NCBI GenBank assembly: GCA_963678215.1
Contig: OY782758.1
Span: 682,001-746,000 of the forward strand
Direction of reading: 5' to 3'
DNA from: Thiobius zoothamnicola
GTDB lineage: Bacteria; Pseudomonadota; Gammaproteobacteria; Chromatiales; Chromatiaceae
Length of the DNA stretch: 64,000 nucleotides
A program made the translations under genes and the position numbers. The first letter of the stretch is position 1. The number at the start of each line of letters is the position of its first letter. Shown in pieces: positions 1 through 8,118 of this stretch. The notes below the pieces were generated by a model. The model was not told where the DNA came from. It saw only the letters and a program-made list of their open reading frames with translations, and made no database searches.

Positions 1-16
1 TGAGTCCCAATCTGCC

Positions 17-718
17 GTGCATACCGCCAATCTTCACCCGATAGCCCGAGTTCATTCGCCTTATAAAGAAAAATTCGGTATTCCACGCCAACCCGGCTTG
101 GTCAGTGTGGCCGAAGGCTATCTGGAGATGCTGCCACCCTATCATCATGAAGCGGCTTTCGTGGGCATTGAAGGGTTCAGCCATCTTTGGATCATTTTCG
201 GCTTCCATGCTTGCCAGGGCAAATCGAATTTACGCGTACGCCCTCCCCGACTCGGTGGTAACCAAACCATCGGCGTCTTCGCCAGCCGCTCACCATTCCG
301 TCCTAACCACCTTGGCTTGTCCGTATTGCGTTTGTTGCGCACGGAATATGCCAACAAATCCCTGCACGTACATGTGGGTGGTTTGGATCTGCTGGACGGC
401 ACGCCTGTCTACGACATCAAACCTTATGTGCCCTATGCTGACAATATTGAAGATGCATCAGGCGGATTCGCCGCTGACGCCCCGCAACCCCGCCTACCAG
501 TCATCTTCTCAACCGAAGCGCAAATAACATTGCAAAACACCCCACAATGGCGCGACCTGATTGAACAAACTTTGCGTTTGGATCCGCGTCCGGCTTACCA
601 ACGCAGTCAAACAACCGAACGACGATATGGCATGCGGATCGCTGACTTGGACGTGCGTTGGCGCATGGATGATGATAAAGCGTATGTGGAAGCGATACAT
701 TTCATCACTTGCCCTTAA
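17..718 (+). CDS. trmO: tRNA (adenine(37)-N6)-methyltransferase TrmO
   Basis: TrmO (TsaA/YaeB family) uses SAM to methylate N6-threonylcarbamoyl-A37 in tRNA-Thr. The protein has the family features in order: SPYKEKFGIPRQPGL near the N-terminus, FSHLWIIFGFH, VRPPRLGG, GVFASRSPFRPN, LLDGTPVYDIKPY and DPRPAYQR. At 233 aa it matches the usual length of about 235. The start used is GTG at 17; the frame stays open to the window edge, so the true start could lie slightly upstream. Its 3' end overlaps the convergent dnaX gene by 14 bp, so no terminator fits between them. The family assignment is firm. Confidence 0.93.
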   Translation: MHTANLHPIARVHSPYKEKFGIPRQPGLVSVAEGYLEMLPPYHHEAAFVGIEGFSHLWIIFGFHACQGKSNLRVRPPRLGGNQTIGVFASRSPFRPNHLGLSVLRLLRTEYANKSLHVHVGGLDLLDGTPVYDIKPYVPYADNIEDASGGFAADAPQPRLPVIFSTEAQITLQNTPQWRDLIEQTLRLDPRPAYQRSQTTERRYGMRIADLDVRWRMDDDKAYVEAIHFITCP

Positions 719-2336
719 TCTCATTCACCAAAGGTCGTACAGATTCAGATTCAATAACGCCATCGAACCGGTCTTGCACCACTTGCACAAACGGATCTTT
801 GGCGATGTTTTCTTCAGCCTGTTGCTGACGCTCGGCTTTCGCCCGAGCTTCGCGGATAGCTGGTGTATCCTGTGACTCACTCACCGCCGCCTTGAGCTGT
901 AATTTAACCGCCCGACCATGGTAGCGCTCTAATGCCTGTTGCAAACGTTGCTGGCTGTTCACGCCAATCAAGGACGCCGCCTGTTGCGCCACTGCCAAAG
1001 TCAGTGATTCGCCATCCCATCCACTGATCGTGCAATGACTGGCCAATTGCGCCGTCATACCTTTCAACCCAAGCTGTGGCAACACCTGATGCCAATCCGT
1101 AAATCCAGCAGTCGAAGGATGCGCAGTTGGGACGACCGGTTGGGGTGCGGCTGCCACGGGCGTTGATGCCGAATGACGATTTCGCGTCGGCTGAATTGGC
1201 TTTGCCTGCTCTTTCGCCGTCGGCTGATTGGACGCTGCATTGGAGATCAGCTTATCTGGCCTGAATGTCAACATGCGCAGCAAAATCATCTCAAAACCAC
1301 TTTGCGCGTCTGGAGCCAGCGGCAAATCACGTTGACCAGTTAACGCAATCTGATAATAAAGCTGGCTGTCTTCCGGACTGAGCATCTCAGCCAGTTGGCG
1401 CACAGATTGTTCATCCCCCCAATCTGGCCGCCAGCTATTCGGCATCGCCTGGATCAAGCTGACGCGGTGTAAAAGTAACAGAATATCTTTCAGCAAACTG
1501 GCGAAATCCGGTGCCAATTCTGCCAACTGACACACTTTCTGCATAGCTTCAGCCGCCTCACCCTGATGAATATGCCGGAGCAACGCAGGCAATGTATCAG
1601 ATGACGTTACCCCGAGCATGTCACGCACCGCCGATTGATCCAGTTCGCCGCCGCTAAAGGCAATCGCCTGATCCAACAAACTCAGTCCGTCACGCATACT
1701 GCCCTCCGCCGCACGAGCAAGTAATTGCAAAGCTTCAGGTTCAGCCTGAATCTGTTCAGCCGCCAGGATATGCGAAAATTGCGTTTGTATTTGATCCACC
1801 GGCAAGCGCTTCAAGCTGAACTGCAAACAACGCGACAAAACCGTGACCGGCACCTTTTGCGGATCCGTCGTGGCGAACAAAAATTTGACATGCGGCGGGG
1901 GTTCTTCCAACGTCTTCAATAGCGCATTGAAACTGTTACTGGAAAACATATGCACTTCATCAATCAAATAAACTTTATAACGCCCTCGCACGGGCGCATA
2001 AGGCACATTTTCCAGTAGCTCACGCGTATCATCCACACCAGTTTTCGAAGCGGCATCCACCTCAATCAGATCAACGAAGCGACCTCCATCCACTTCCTGA
2101 CAAATCCCGCACTGCCCACAAGGCTCAGCCGTCACGCCAGTTTCACAATTCAATGATTTGGCCAAAATGCGCGCAATCGTGGTCTTGCCCACGCCACGAG
2201 TGCCGGTAAACAAATAGGCATGGTGTAATCGGTCATTTTGCAGCGCATGAGTCAATGCGCGCACCACATGCGCCTGTCCGACCAGTTCAGCGAAAGTTTT
2301 AGGACGCCAACGTCGGGCAAGAACTTGATATGACAT
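705..2336 (-). CDS. dnaX: DNA polymerase III subunit gamma/tau
   Basis: Clamp-loader ATPase of the replicative polymerase. The N-terminus MSYQVLARRWRPKTFAELVG is the standard DnaX start and was chosen over an ATG eight codons upstream. Visible are Walker A (GTRGVGKTT), the zinc-binding cysteine cluster (CETG...CGQCGIC), Walker B (LIDEVHM), sensor 1 (LFATTDPQK) and a C-terminal tau-like region after a Pro/Ala/Thr-rich linker. At 543 aa it is shorter than E. coli tau (643 aa). No A AAA AAG slippery heptamer was noticed, so a separate gamma product is unproven. The common partners ybaB and recR are not downstream; trmO converges instead. Confidence 0.95.
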   Translation of the reverse strand: MSYQVLARRWRPKTFAELVGQAHVVRALTHALQNDRLHHAYLFTGTRGVGKTTIARILAKSLNCETGVTAEPCGQCGICQEVDGGRFVDLIEVDAASKTGVDDTRELLENVPYAPVRGRYKVYLIDEVHMFSSNSFNALLKTLEEPPPHVKFLFATTDPQKVPVTVLSRCLQFSLKRLPVDQIQTQFSHILAAEQIQAEPEALQLLARAAEGSMRDGLSLLDQAIAFSGGELDQSAVRDMLGVTSSDTLPALLRHIHQGEAAEAMQKVCQLAELAPDFASLLKDILLLLHRVSLIQAMPNSWRPDWGDEQSVRQLAEMLSPEDSQLYYQIALTGQRDLPLAPDAQSGFEMILLRMLTFRPDKLISNAASNQPTAKEQAKPIQPTRNRHSASTPVAAAPQPVVPTAHPSTAGFTDWHQVLPQLGLKGMTAQLASHCTISGWDGESLTLAVAQQAASLIGVNSQQRLQQALERYHGRAVKLQLKAAVSESQDTPAIREARAKAERQQQAEENIAKDPFVQVVQDRFDGVIESESVRPLVNEIKGK

Positions 2337-2365
2337 ATTCAGGACTATCAATGGCAATAAACCTC

Positions 2366-2380
2366 ACACTAGCATAGTGT
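2366..2380. promoter_or_regulatory. Perfect 6-bp inverted repeat upstream of dnaX
   Basis: ACACTA-GCA-TAGTGT lies about 30 nt upstream of the dnaX start codon. It could be an operator or a small hairpin in the leader. There is no U-tract, so it is not a standard terminator. No regulator can be named. Confidence 0.25.
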
Positions 2381-2510
2381 AAGGCGCTTAAAAAAGCCCT
2401 GGTCAATGAATACCTTGGAACTCCGACGCCAGATTTGGATAACTCAATCAAATACGGAGACTTCAAGAAATCTGGCGATGAAGGCAGCGAGAAGACAAGC
2501 CATCAAAAAG

Positions 2511-2546
2511 CAGAAATAAAACAGGGCGACCGAATGGTCGCCCTGT
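2511..2546 (-). terminator. Intrinsic terminator of tRNA-fMet
   Basis: An 11-bp perfect GC-rich stem (ACAGGGCGACC / GGTCGCCCTGT, 4-nt loop) is followed on the minus strand by a TTTTATTT tract. It starts 8 nt after the 3' CCA of the initiator tRNA, as expected for its transcription terminator. Confidence 0.85.
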
Positions 2547-2554
2547 AGAAGATA

Positions 2555-2631
2555 TGGTAGCGGGGGCAGGATTTGAACCTGCGACCTTCGGGTTATGAGC
2601 CCGACGAGCTGCCTGACTGCTCCACCCCGCA
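2555..2631 (-). tRNA. Initiator tRNA-Met (CAT)
   Basis: A 77-nt cloverleaf on the minus strand with encoded CCA. Anticodon CAT (complement of 2595-2597) sits on a stem with three consecutive G-C pairs (GGG/CCC), the hallmark of initiator tRNA. Positions 1 and 72 are T and T, so the top acceptor pair is unpaired as in initiators (E. coli has C-A). The T-arm GGTTCAAATCC is canonical. It has its own promoter and terminator and appears monocistronic. Confidence 0.96.
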
Positions 2632-2644
2632 CTTGAAGCGGCTG

Positions 2645-2672
2645 ATTATACTGGATAATAAAATCATTTCAA
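2645..2672 (-). promoter_or_regulatory. Sigma-70 promoter of tRNA-fMet
   Basis: On the minus strand TTGAAA (complement of 2667-2672) is followed after 16 nt by a perfect TATAAT (complement of 2645-2650). The predicted transcription start is within about 10 nt of the mature tRNA 5' end at 2631. This is one of the strongest consensus promoters in the window. Confidence 0.8.
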
Positions 2673-2694
2673 CCGCTATATTCGACAAAAATCA

Positions 2695-3384
2695 TCATGC
2701 CGTTTGCCGGGCTTTCAAACGTGCCAATACATCACCGCCACCAGCTGAAGAGCCAATACCTGCCGCCGCGAGTTTAGCATCCAGATCATTTTCGCCTTCC
2801 ATGGTATCCAATTCCTCCGCCGCTTCAAAACGCGCCGCCTGTTCGGTTTGACGCTGGCGGATGCGCTCCAAAGAACCTAGCGCGCCCTGCATGCTTGAGT
2901 TAGCGCCGGAATGGCGAGCCGCTACGGATGCCTGCGCCTTTTGCACGGCTTCTGTCGCTTTAACAGTTTGCACCTGCTGTTTAAGCCGCTTGATATGACC
3001 CTCTGTTTTCGCAATGGTATTACGCAGATTCTGTTCGCTCTGTTGGAAATCATTGACTAAAACTTCCTCTGTCGCTAAATCCGCTTCCATTTGCGCAATC
3101 CGCTCAGCCACTTCCGTCGCCAAGGCCTCATTGCCTTGGTTCAAAGCTTGCATCGCATTGTTTTCATAACGTTTGATCGTATTACGTAAATCATTCACTT
3201 TATTAGTGCCAAGCTTGCGTTTCGCCATGATCTCCGTCAACGCATCCTTGGCTTTGCGCAACTCGACATCCGCATCACGAATTTCTTGGTCCAGGATGCG
3301 TAACGCCTGATTATCCACAATCGTCTCTCCAACCTCAGTGGCTGCGCCGCGCGCTGCAGTGAACAGTTTTTGCAAAATATTCAT
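2695..3384 (-). CDS. PspA/IM30 family membrane-stress protein
   Basis: PspA/Vipp1 proteins are helical, ESCRT-III-like membrane-remodelling proteins that protect the inner membrane. The 229-aa protein starts MNILQKLFTAARGAATEVG, typical of the YjfJ branch, with long charged helices (roughly residues 25-190) and a short Gly-rich C-terminal tail (GIGSSAGGGDVLARL). ATG at 3384 is preferred over the in-frame TTG at 3387. It lies 10 bp downstream of the DUF2170 gene on the same strand, the E. coli yjfI-yjfJ arrangement. It is therefore more likely YjfJ-like than the sigma-54-controlled pspA itself; no pspF, pspB or pspC is present. Confidence 0.88.
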   Translation of the reverse strand: MNILQKLFTAARGAATEVGETIVDNQALRILDQEIRDADVELRKAKDALTEIMAKRKLGTNKVNDLRNTIKRYENNAMQALNQGNEALATEVAERIAQMEADLATEEVLVNDFQQSEQNLRNTIAKTEGHIKRLKQQVQTVKATEAVQKAQASVAARHSGANSSMQGALGSLERIRQRQTEQAARFEAAEELDTMEGENDLDAKLAAAGIGSSAGGGDVLARLKARQTA

Positions 3385-3394
3385 CAATTCATCC

Positions 3395-3826
3395 TCAATT
3401 CAAATAATCTTGATAAGCTTCAACCACTTCGATGGCATTACCTTCCAACGTCATTAGCTCCGTCAACACGCCGCCTTCGTCAGAATCCGCACTTAAAGCA
3501 CCGAACAATTCATACCATTCCTCGCCCAAACTTTGAGTGATGCCGAAAGTTGATAGAGGAAGCAATTTATGATCCTGCAATAAACCGGCATTCAGCGCAA
3601 CAGGGTCATTAACCATCTGACTCGGCCAAAGCAAAACACTGGCGAGAATCTGTTCTCCAGCGACAGATACATAAATTTGCAAATCCCCTTGATTCACCAC
3701 CGTCACCAGAATGGATTCCTCGCTGCCCTCAATTAATTGGACAGACCAATTGCCGATCTGCGCCATTTCGCAGTTCGTCAAAAATTCAAACAGCGAAGCA
3801 TTCGTCCACGATGTATTCGTTCCCAT
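3395..3826 (-). CDS. DUF2170 family protein, YjfI-like
   Basis: A 143-aa acidic soluble protein without signal peptide or membrane segments. Its length, acidic composition and position directly before a PspA homologue match the YjfI (DUF2170) family. The molecular function is unknown; it is presumed to be a cytoplasmic partner of the PspA-like protein. The gene is divergent from the K+ channel-yjfKLM block, with about 140 bp between starts, so the two transcription units may share regulation. Assignment rests on context as much as on sequence. Confidence 0.75.
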   Translation of the reverse strand: MGTNTSWTNASLFEFLTNCEMAQIGNWSVQLIEGSEESILVTVVNQGDLQIYVSVAGEQILASVLLWPSQMVNDPVALNAGLLQDHKLLPLSTFGITQSLGEEWYELFGALSADSDEGGVLTELMTLEGNAIEVVEAYQDYLN

Positions 3827-3964
3827 GGAATTTCCTCATAGCATGTAAATTAACGTCTATCCGATCATCCGGTATTTTTCGGCATAATGGACAATGCACG
3901 CATCATACCAGCACTCGGTAAGGCGCCTTGAAGCGGAATAAGTTCCCTTGGATTTTATCTCAAC

Positions 3965-5032
3965 ATGTCTTTTCAGTTAATTCTAAGAAAAATCTTATCC
4001 CGGCGTTTCAACCGTTGGCTAAACACCGCTTATGCCTACGCGACCCAACTGCGCTGGGATACGATAGGCATCTTGTCAGCAGGCCATTTCGCCATCAGTT
4101 ACATGCTTTTGTATTGGGCCGATGAGTCCCGTTTGCTACCATTCAATACGTACTGGTATTTCTATATCACCACCGCCACCACTGTCGGCTATGGTGACCT
4201 CACCCCGCAATCTGCAGCGGGACGCTATGTGGTCACATTACTGATCATGCCAGGCGGCATTATTTTATTCACGACGATCATCGCCAAATTAGTACAGGAT
4301 GTGACAGATGCTTGGAAAAAACGCATGAAGGGCCTCAAAGATTATCCTGATCTCAGTGGGCACATCATCGTGATCGGCTGGTGTGAACAACGCACCTCGC
4401 ATATGATTGAATTGATTCGCGCAGATGCTTCAGAACGACGCGACATTATTTTGGTGGCGAATGTCGAGGAAAACCCACACCCACAGGCCATGCATTTCGT
4501 CAGAGCAGCGAATCTTTCTTCACCTGAAGCCATGCAACGCGCTTCGATTTCCCAAGCATCGCTGGTCATTGTGCTGGCCCAGGATGACAATGAAACCCTA
4601 ACCGCTGCGCTAGCGGCAGGTGCCGTATACCAAGGACACCTGGTCGCCTATTTCGAACAAGCTGGTTATGCTGACCTTCTTAACAAACATTGCCTGAATG
4701 CTGAGCCAGTTATCTCGCTTTCCATTGAAAGCACAGTCAGAACCGCACAAGATCCCGGATCATCACATTTGATCACCCAATTACTTTCCAATCTGGAAGG
4801 TCAGACCCAATATCGTCTGACAGTGCCCACGCAACAACATAAAATGTTTTATGGTCAATTATTCACGCTGTTTAAGACAGAACATGACGCCACTTTACTC
4901 GGCATCAGTCACGACAAGGACAAAATTCAGTTAAATCCGCCATCCGACGCTGCCGTGCTGCCTGGAATGTCCCTGTATTTCATGGCGGCCAAACGCCTGC
5001 GTCCAGAACAAATTAACTGGCCAGAGGTATAA
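3965..5032 (+). CDS. Potassium channel protein with RCK/TrkA-N domain
   Basis: A two-TM ion channel fused to a regulatory Rossmann domain. TM1 is about residues 34-52, followed by a pore helix with the K+ selectivity filter TVGYGD (residues 73-78), then TM2 (about 88-110). A TrkA-N/RCK domain begins HIIVIGW near residue 133. At 355 aa the family length is normal. It is the first gene of a tight run (8-11 bp gaps) with YjfK-, YjfL- and YjfM-like genes and is divergent from the pspA operon. A role in cation flux during membrane stress is inferred from context. Confidence 0.88.
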   Translation: MSFQLILRKILSRRFNRWLNTAYAYATQLRWDTIGILSAGHFAISYMLLYWADESRLLPFNTYWYFYITTATTVGYGDLTPQSAAGRYVVTLLIMPGGIILFTTIIAKLVQDVTDAWKKRMKGLKDYPDLSGHIIVIGWCEQRTSHMIELIRADASERRDIILVANVEENPHPQAMHFVRAANLSSPEAMQRASISQASLVIVLAQDDNETLTAALAAGAVYQGHLVAYFEQAGYADLLNKHCLNAEPVISLSIESTVRTAQDPGSSHLITQLLSNLEGQTQYRLTVPTQQHKMFYGQLFTLFKTEHDATLLGISHDKDKIQLNPPSDAAVLPGMSLYFMAAKRLRPEQINWPEV

Positions 5033-5040
5033 AACCCCTT

Positions 5041-5688
5041 ATGTTCAAAACACTGCAGAAATTCTTTTCCAACGATGAACCATCCCCTACCCCAACACCA
5101 CTCGGCCTGACCATCGGCGGCAGTTGGCGGACAGATTTATTCAGCCTTCGCGCCAATGCCGCTCAATATCAGTTCAAGGCCATTGAGGATGGATCGACCA
5201 TTGTCGCCCATGGGCAAGCCGACCTTGGGGATGGCATTGCGTTACATCGATTTTATGATACCGATGAACAGATGCTACAAATTTTGAGCGAAAAAAATGA
5301 TCCGCAAGCCATTCAGGAAATCACTTTATTTCAATCATTTGACAGCATCCAACCCAATACAACAAATGGCTGGCAGGAATGGACCGGACCGCAAGGCTGG
5401 ATGCGTCTTCCAACCTACGAACTGGATGATGGCACAATCTATCAACGCACTTGGTTCGCCGACGATCCGGGCGCTGTAGAGCCAGTGCAATTCACCGAAT
5501 TCATCAGCCGGGAAAGAAATCAACCGGCTGATGAACAAATCGAGCAACACAGTATGCTGTACAGCCGCAGCATACCGGACAGCCCACCGGAACACCTACT
5601 CGTGATCAAGGAAACCAATGCGGACGGCAGTAGCATTGAATTAATGGTCGGCGTTGATTTATCACCGACTGAATTAACCGTTTTATAA
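5041..5688 (+). CDS. DUF2491 family protein, YjfK-like
   Basis: A 215-aa soluble acidic protein without a signal sequence, matching YjfK (DUF2491) by size and by position between the channel and the DUF350 gene. It has a beta-rich middle (SWRTDLFSLRANAAQYQFKA) and a WTGPQGWMRLPTYELDDG segment typical of the family. It starts 8 bp after the channel gene. Function is unknown; co-occurrence with PspA, DUF350 and DUF1190 suggests a membrane-stress module. Confidence 0.75.
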   Translation: MFKTLQKFFSNDEPSPTPTPLGLTIGGSWRTDLFSLRANAAQYQFKAIEDGSTIVAHGQADLGDGIALHRFYDTDEQMLQILSEKNDPQAIQEITLFQSFDSIQPNTTNGWQEWTGPQGWMRLPTYELDDGTIYQRTWFADDPGAVEPVQFTEFISRERNQPADEQIEQHSMLYSRSIPDSPPEHLLVIKETNADGSSIELMVGVDLSPTELTVL

Positions 5689-5699
5689 GAGCCGAACTG

Positions 5700-6101
5700 A
5701 TGACTGACTTTCTCTACGACTTAATGAATTTCGCCGCCTACTTCGCCAGCGGGTTGCTCGCCACCGTCATTTTCATACTGATATACACCGCCATCACGCC
5801 CCATAAAGAAATCGAACTCATCAAAAACAACAATCAGGCGGCAGCCATCGCATTCGGCGGCAGTTTGCTGGGTTTCGCCATCGCCATTACATCACTCATT
5901 GAAAATGCGGTTGACTTGATTGACTTCAGCTTGTGGGCCATGATCGCCATTTTGATTCAGATCCTGGCGTATCTGACGGTGCGCTTACTATTTCCCCGTA
6001 TCGTCACACGTATCGAAAATAATGAGACATCGGCTGCAATTTGGTTGGCGGCCTGCTCAATAAGTGCCGGGCTACTCAACGCCGCCAGCATGAGCTATTG
6101 A
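5700..6101 (+). CDS. DUF350 membrane protein, YjfL-like
   Basis: A 133-aa integral membrane protein with about four hydrophobic segments (residues 7-32, 45-66, 76-98, 110-130) and the DUF350 motif around IELIKNNNQAAAIAFGGSLL. YjfL proteins are inner-membrane proteins of unknown role encoded with yjfK and yjfM. The gene follows the DUF2491 gene by 11 bp and precedes the lipoprotein gene by 10 bp, so co-transcription is likely. Confidence 0.85.
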   Translation: MTDFLYDLMNFAAYFASGLLATVIFILIYTAITPHKEIELIKNNNQAAAIAFGGSLLGFAIAITSLIENAVDLIDFSLWAMIAILIQILAYLTVRLLFPRIVTRIENNETSAAIWLAACSISAGLLNAASMSY

Positions 6102-6111
6102 GGTATCCGCC

Positions 6112-6666
6112 ATGCGCAAACGATCCAAAAGAATCCAACTCTCACTGATGGGTATCGCCAGCGCGACGGTCATCACCGCTTGCAGCGACAACACACCAGC
6201 CGTCTTCACCAGCACGGCGGAATGCACCGCCGACCCCGCCTATACGTTGGAAGAATGCCAGACAGGCATGCAATACGCACTTGAACAGCAATATCTGACC
6301 GACTCCCCACGCTTCGCCGGACAACAAAGCTGCGAAGCGCAATACGGGCAGGCGCAATGTCAGTCCTATCAACGTGATGATGGCACCTCGGTATGGATGC
6401 CACTCCTCGGCGGATTTTTACTGGGCCAAGCTTTAAGCAATCGGGGGGGCGGTTTTCAACGAGACTACTACGCCTACGACACCAATCGCGGTTGGAGCTG
6501 GATGCAGGATGGCATCACCAACCGCAGCGCTTATCCGCCCCGCAATCTCCCGAAATCCAAAACCGCCAGCCAACCAAAACCAGCTAAAGCGCACACCAAG
6601 GCGATTACGCGCGGCGGCTTCGGCTCCAGAGCATCACGGCATACCGGGTATAGTTTTGGCGGATAA
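6112..6666 (+). CDS. DUF1190 lipoprotein, YjfM/YgiB-like
   Basis: A 184-aa predicted lipoprotein: basic N-terminus, short hydrophobic stretch and lipobox ITAC with Cys24 as the acylation site. The DUF1190 body has the Cys-containing segments TAECTADPAYTLEECQ and SCEAQYGQAQCQ and a Gly/Ser-rich C-terminus ending GYSFGG. It is the last gene of the channel-yjfKLM block. E. coli carries the glutathionylspermidine-synthase-like yjfC next; that gene is absent here. Function is unknown. Confidence 0.82.
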   Translation: MRKRSKRIQLSLMGIASATVITACSDNTPAVFTSTAECTADPAYTLEECQTGMQYALEQQYLTDSPRFAGQQSCEAQYGQAQCQSYQRDDGTSVWMPLLGGFLLGQALSNRGGGFQRDYYAYDTNRGWSWMQDGITNRSAYPPRNLPKSKTASQPKPAKAHTKAITRGGFGSRASRHTGYSFGG

Positions 6667-6757
6667 AGCCGATTTGCACAAGTCATCGATCAGGAGCATC
6701 AACTAAGAAAGTCGGGAGCCATTAAGGCTCTCAACCAACACCTGTCTTAACGACTTC

Positions 6758-7489
6758 TCAAGAACCTGATCTAACGTCCGCCACCACCGTCGCCAATCCC
6801 CAAAACTGCCACATCTGCATACCGCCCCGGTAATAACCCAGTTTGTCGATCGGATAACCCATCGCTGCCAGATAGCGGATTGCCTGTGGCGACTGACCGC
6901 AAGCTGGGCCGTTGCACCATAAAACAAGCTTTTTAGCCTGATCAAAATTCCATTTGGCGTTATAAGGTTCGCCCTGTCCTAAAGAGACATATTGCAGTAA
7001 ATGATCCAACCAATCCGGCTCCGGACGCGGGTATACGCCCAAACGGGCTAACAGCGCCTTGGTTTGAGCATATCCATTTGAGGGATGAAATGCCGTAAAC
7101 GGTAAATTGATTGATCCCGGAATGGTGCCTTTATCAAACCAGGCCGCCGAGCGCGTATCCACCAACAAGCCACTCCCTTTACGTAAATCCGTCTCCATAA
7201 ACTCAAACAGTTCCATTTCGCCTACCAGACGCACCCCCGGATAAGGACTCACGGGTTGCAGACAATATGGCGGACATTCATGCACGGAACGGGCGAAATA
7301 GCCATGCAGTTCATAATCCGGTTTTTGTATACGCTGCACCTTGATTGAACGGCCATCATGCACGACATGGATATAAGGTTTTCCCTTGGCAAGCGGTACA
7401 TAAGGCATCGAATCCAGCGCATCATTGGCATGCACCCAGTCGGCCATGAACCCATGCCATGCCAAAATCAATAAAAAAAGCACTCTCAT
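6758..7489 (-). CDS. Exported rhodanese-like sulfurtransferase
   Basis: A 243-aa protein with a cleavable signal sequence (residues 1-21, cut near VHA-ND) and one C-terminal rhodanese domain. Visible are LLVDTRSAAWFDKGTIPGSINLP (CDC25-like motif A, around 108-130) and the loop CNGPACGQS with candidate catalytic Cys192, then a C-terminal YYRGGMQMW. An additional Cys pair (ECPPYC, 72-76) lies upstream. A periplasmic sulfane-sulfur role is consistent with the sulfur-oxidation genes elsewhere in the window but is inferred. It is 20 bp downstream of orn on the same strand. Confidence 0.82.
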   Translation of the reverse strand: MRVLFLLILAWHGFMADWVHANDALDSMPYVPLAKGKPYIHVVHDGRSIKVQRIQKPDYELHGYFARSVHECPPYCLQPVSPYPGVRLVGEMELFEFMETDLRKGSGLLVDTRSAAWFDKGTIPGSINLPFTAFHPSNGYAQTKALLARLGVYPRPEPDWLDHLLQYVSLGQGEPYNAKWNFDQAKKLVLWCNGPACGQSPQAIRYLAAMGYPIDKLGYYRGGMQMWQFWGLATVVADVRSGS

Positions 7490-7509
7490 GGTTGCTTTGT
7501 CCAGCCTGT

Positions 7510-8055
7510 TCAGTAACGCAAAAAATGTTTCCGGTAATACTTTAATTCATCAATCGAATCTTTAATGTCTTCCAACGCCAGATGAGAGGATTCTTTCTTA
7601 AACCCATCGTAAATTTCAGTCGCCCAACGCTGGGCCAGTTCCTTAATGGTGGAGACATCCAGATGACGATAGTGAAAATGCGCTTCCAAAGCCGGCATCA
7701 AACGCGCCATAAAACGGCGATCCTGGCAAATAGAGTTACCGCACATCGGCGAAGTACCCGGGGGCGTCCAACAACGTAAAAAATCCAAAGTGGCCTGTTC
7801 TGCCTCCTGCACGCTATAACCACTCTCCAACACGCGCTGAGTCAAACCGGAAACGCCATGCTGTTTGGTATTCCATTCATCCATCAACGCCAGGATATCA
7901 GTAGATTGATGGATGGCGATCACCGGCCCTTCTGCTAGAATTCGTAACTGCGCATCCGTCACTATGGTGGCAATTTCAATAATCTGGTCAGTGCTTGGAT
8001 TAAGGCCAGTCATTTCCAGATCAATCCAGATGAGATTTTTATCGCTAATTGGCAT
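7510..8055 (-). CDS. orn: Oligoribonuclease
   Basis: A 3'-5' exonuclease of the DEDDh group that degrades 2-5 nt RNAs and pGpG. The start MPISDKNLIWIDLEMTGLNP at 8055 gives 181 aa, the same as E. coli Orn; the longer ORF adds nine unsupported residues. Motifs are IDLEMTG (Exo I), CGNSICQDRRF (Exo II) and SSHLALEDIKDS with the DEDDh His/Asp (Exo III), plus HYRHLDVSTIKELA. It is divergent from the M48 peptidase gene, 63 bp apart. Confidence 0.96.
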   Translation of the reverse strand: MPISDKNLIWIDLEMTGLNPSTDQIIEIATIVTDAQLRILAEGPVIAIHQSTDILALMDEWNTKQHGVSGLTQRVLESGYSVQEAEQATLDFLRCWTPPGTSPMCGNSICQDRRFMARLMPALEAHFHYRHLDVSTIKELAQRWATEIYDGFKKESSHLALEDIKDSIDELKYYRKHFLRY

Positions 8056-8118
8056 AAATTCATACTTATCGTGTTGTAACACGCCGAATTATACGTAAGT
8101 CTCCCCCAATATCATCAA

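Noticed and set aside
2444..2851. ORFs across the initiator tRNA
   Set aside because: They run through a complete tRNA with promoter and terminator.
6142..6403. Minus-strand ORFs across the DUF1190 gene
   Set aside because: Overlap a lipoprotein gene with a recognisable signal and lipobox.
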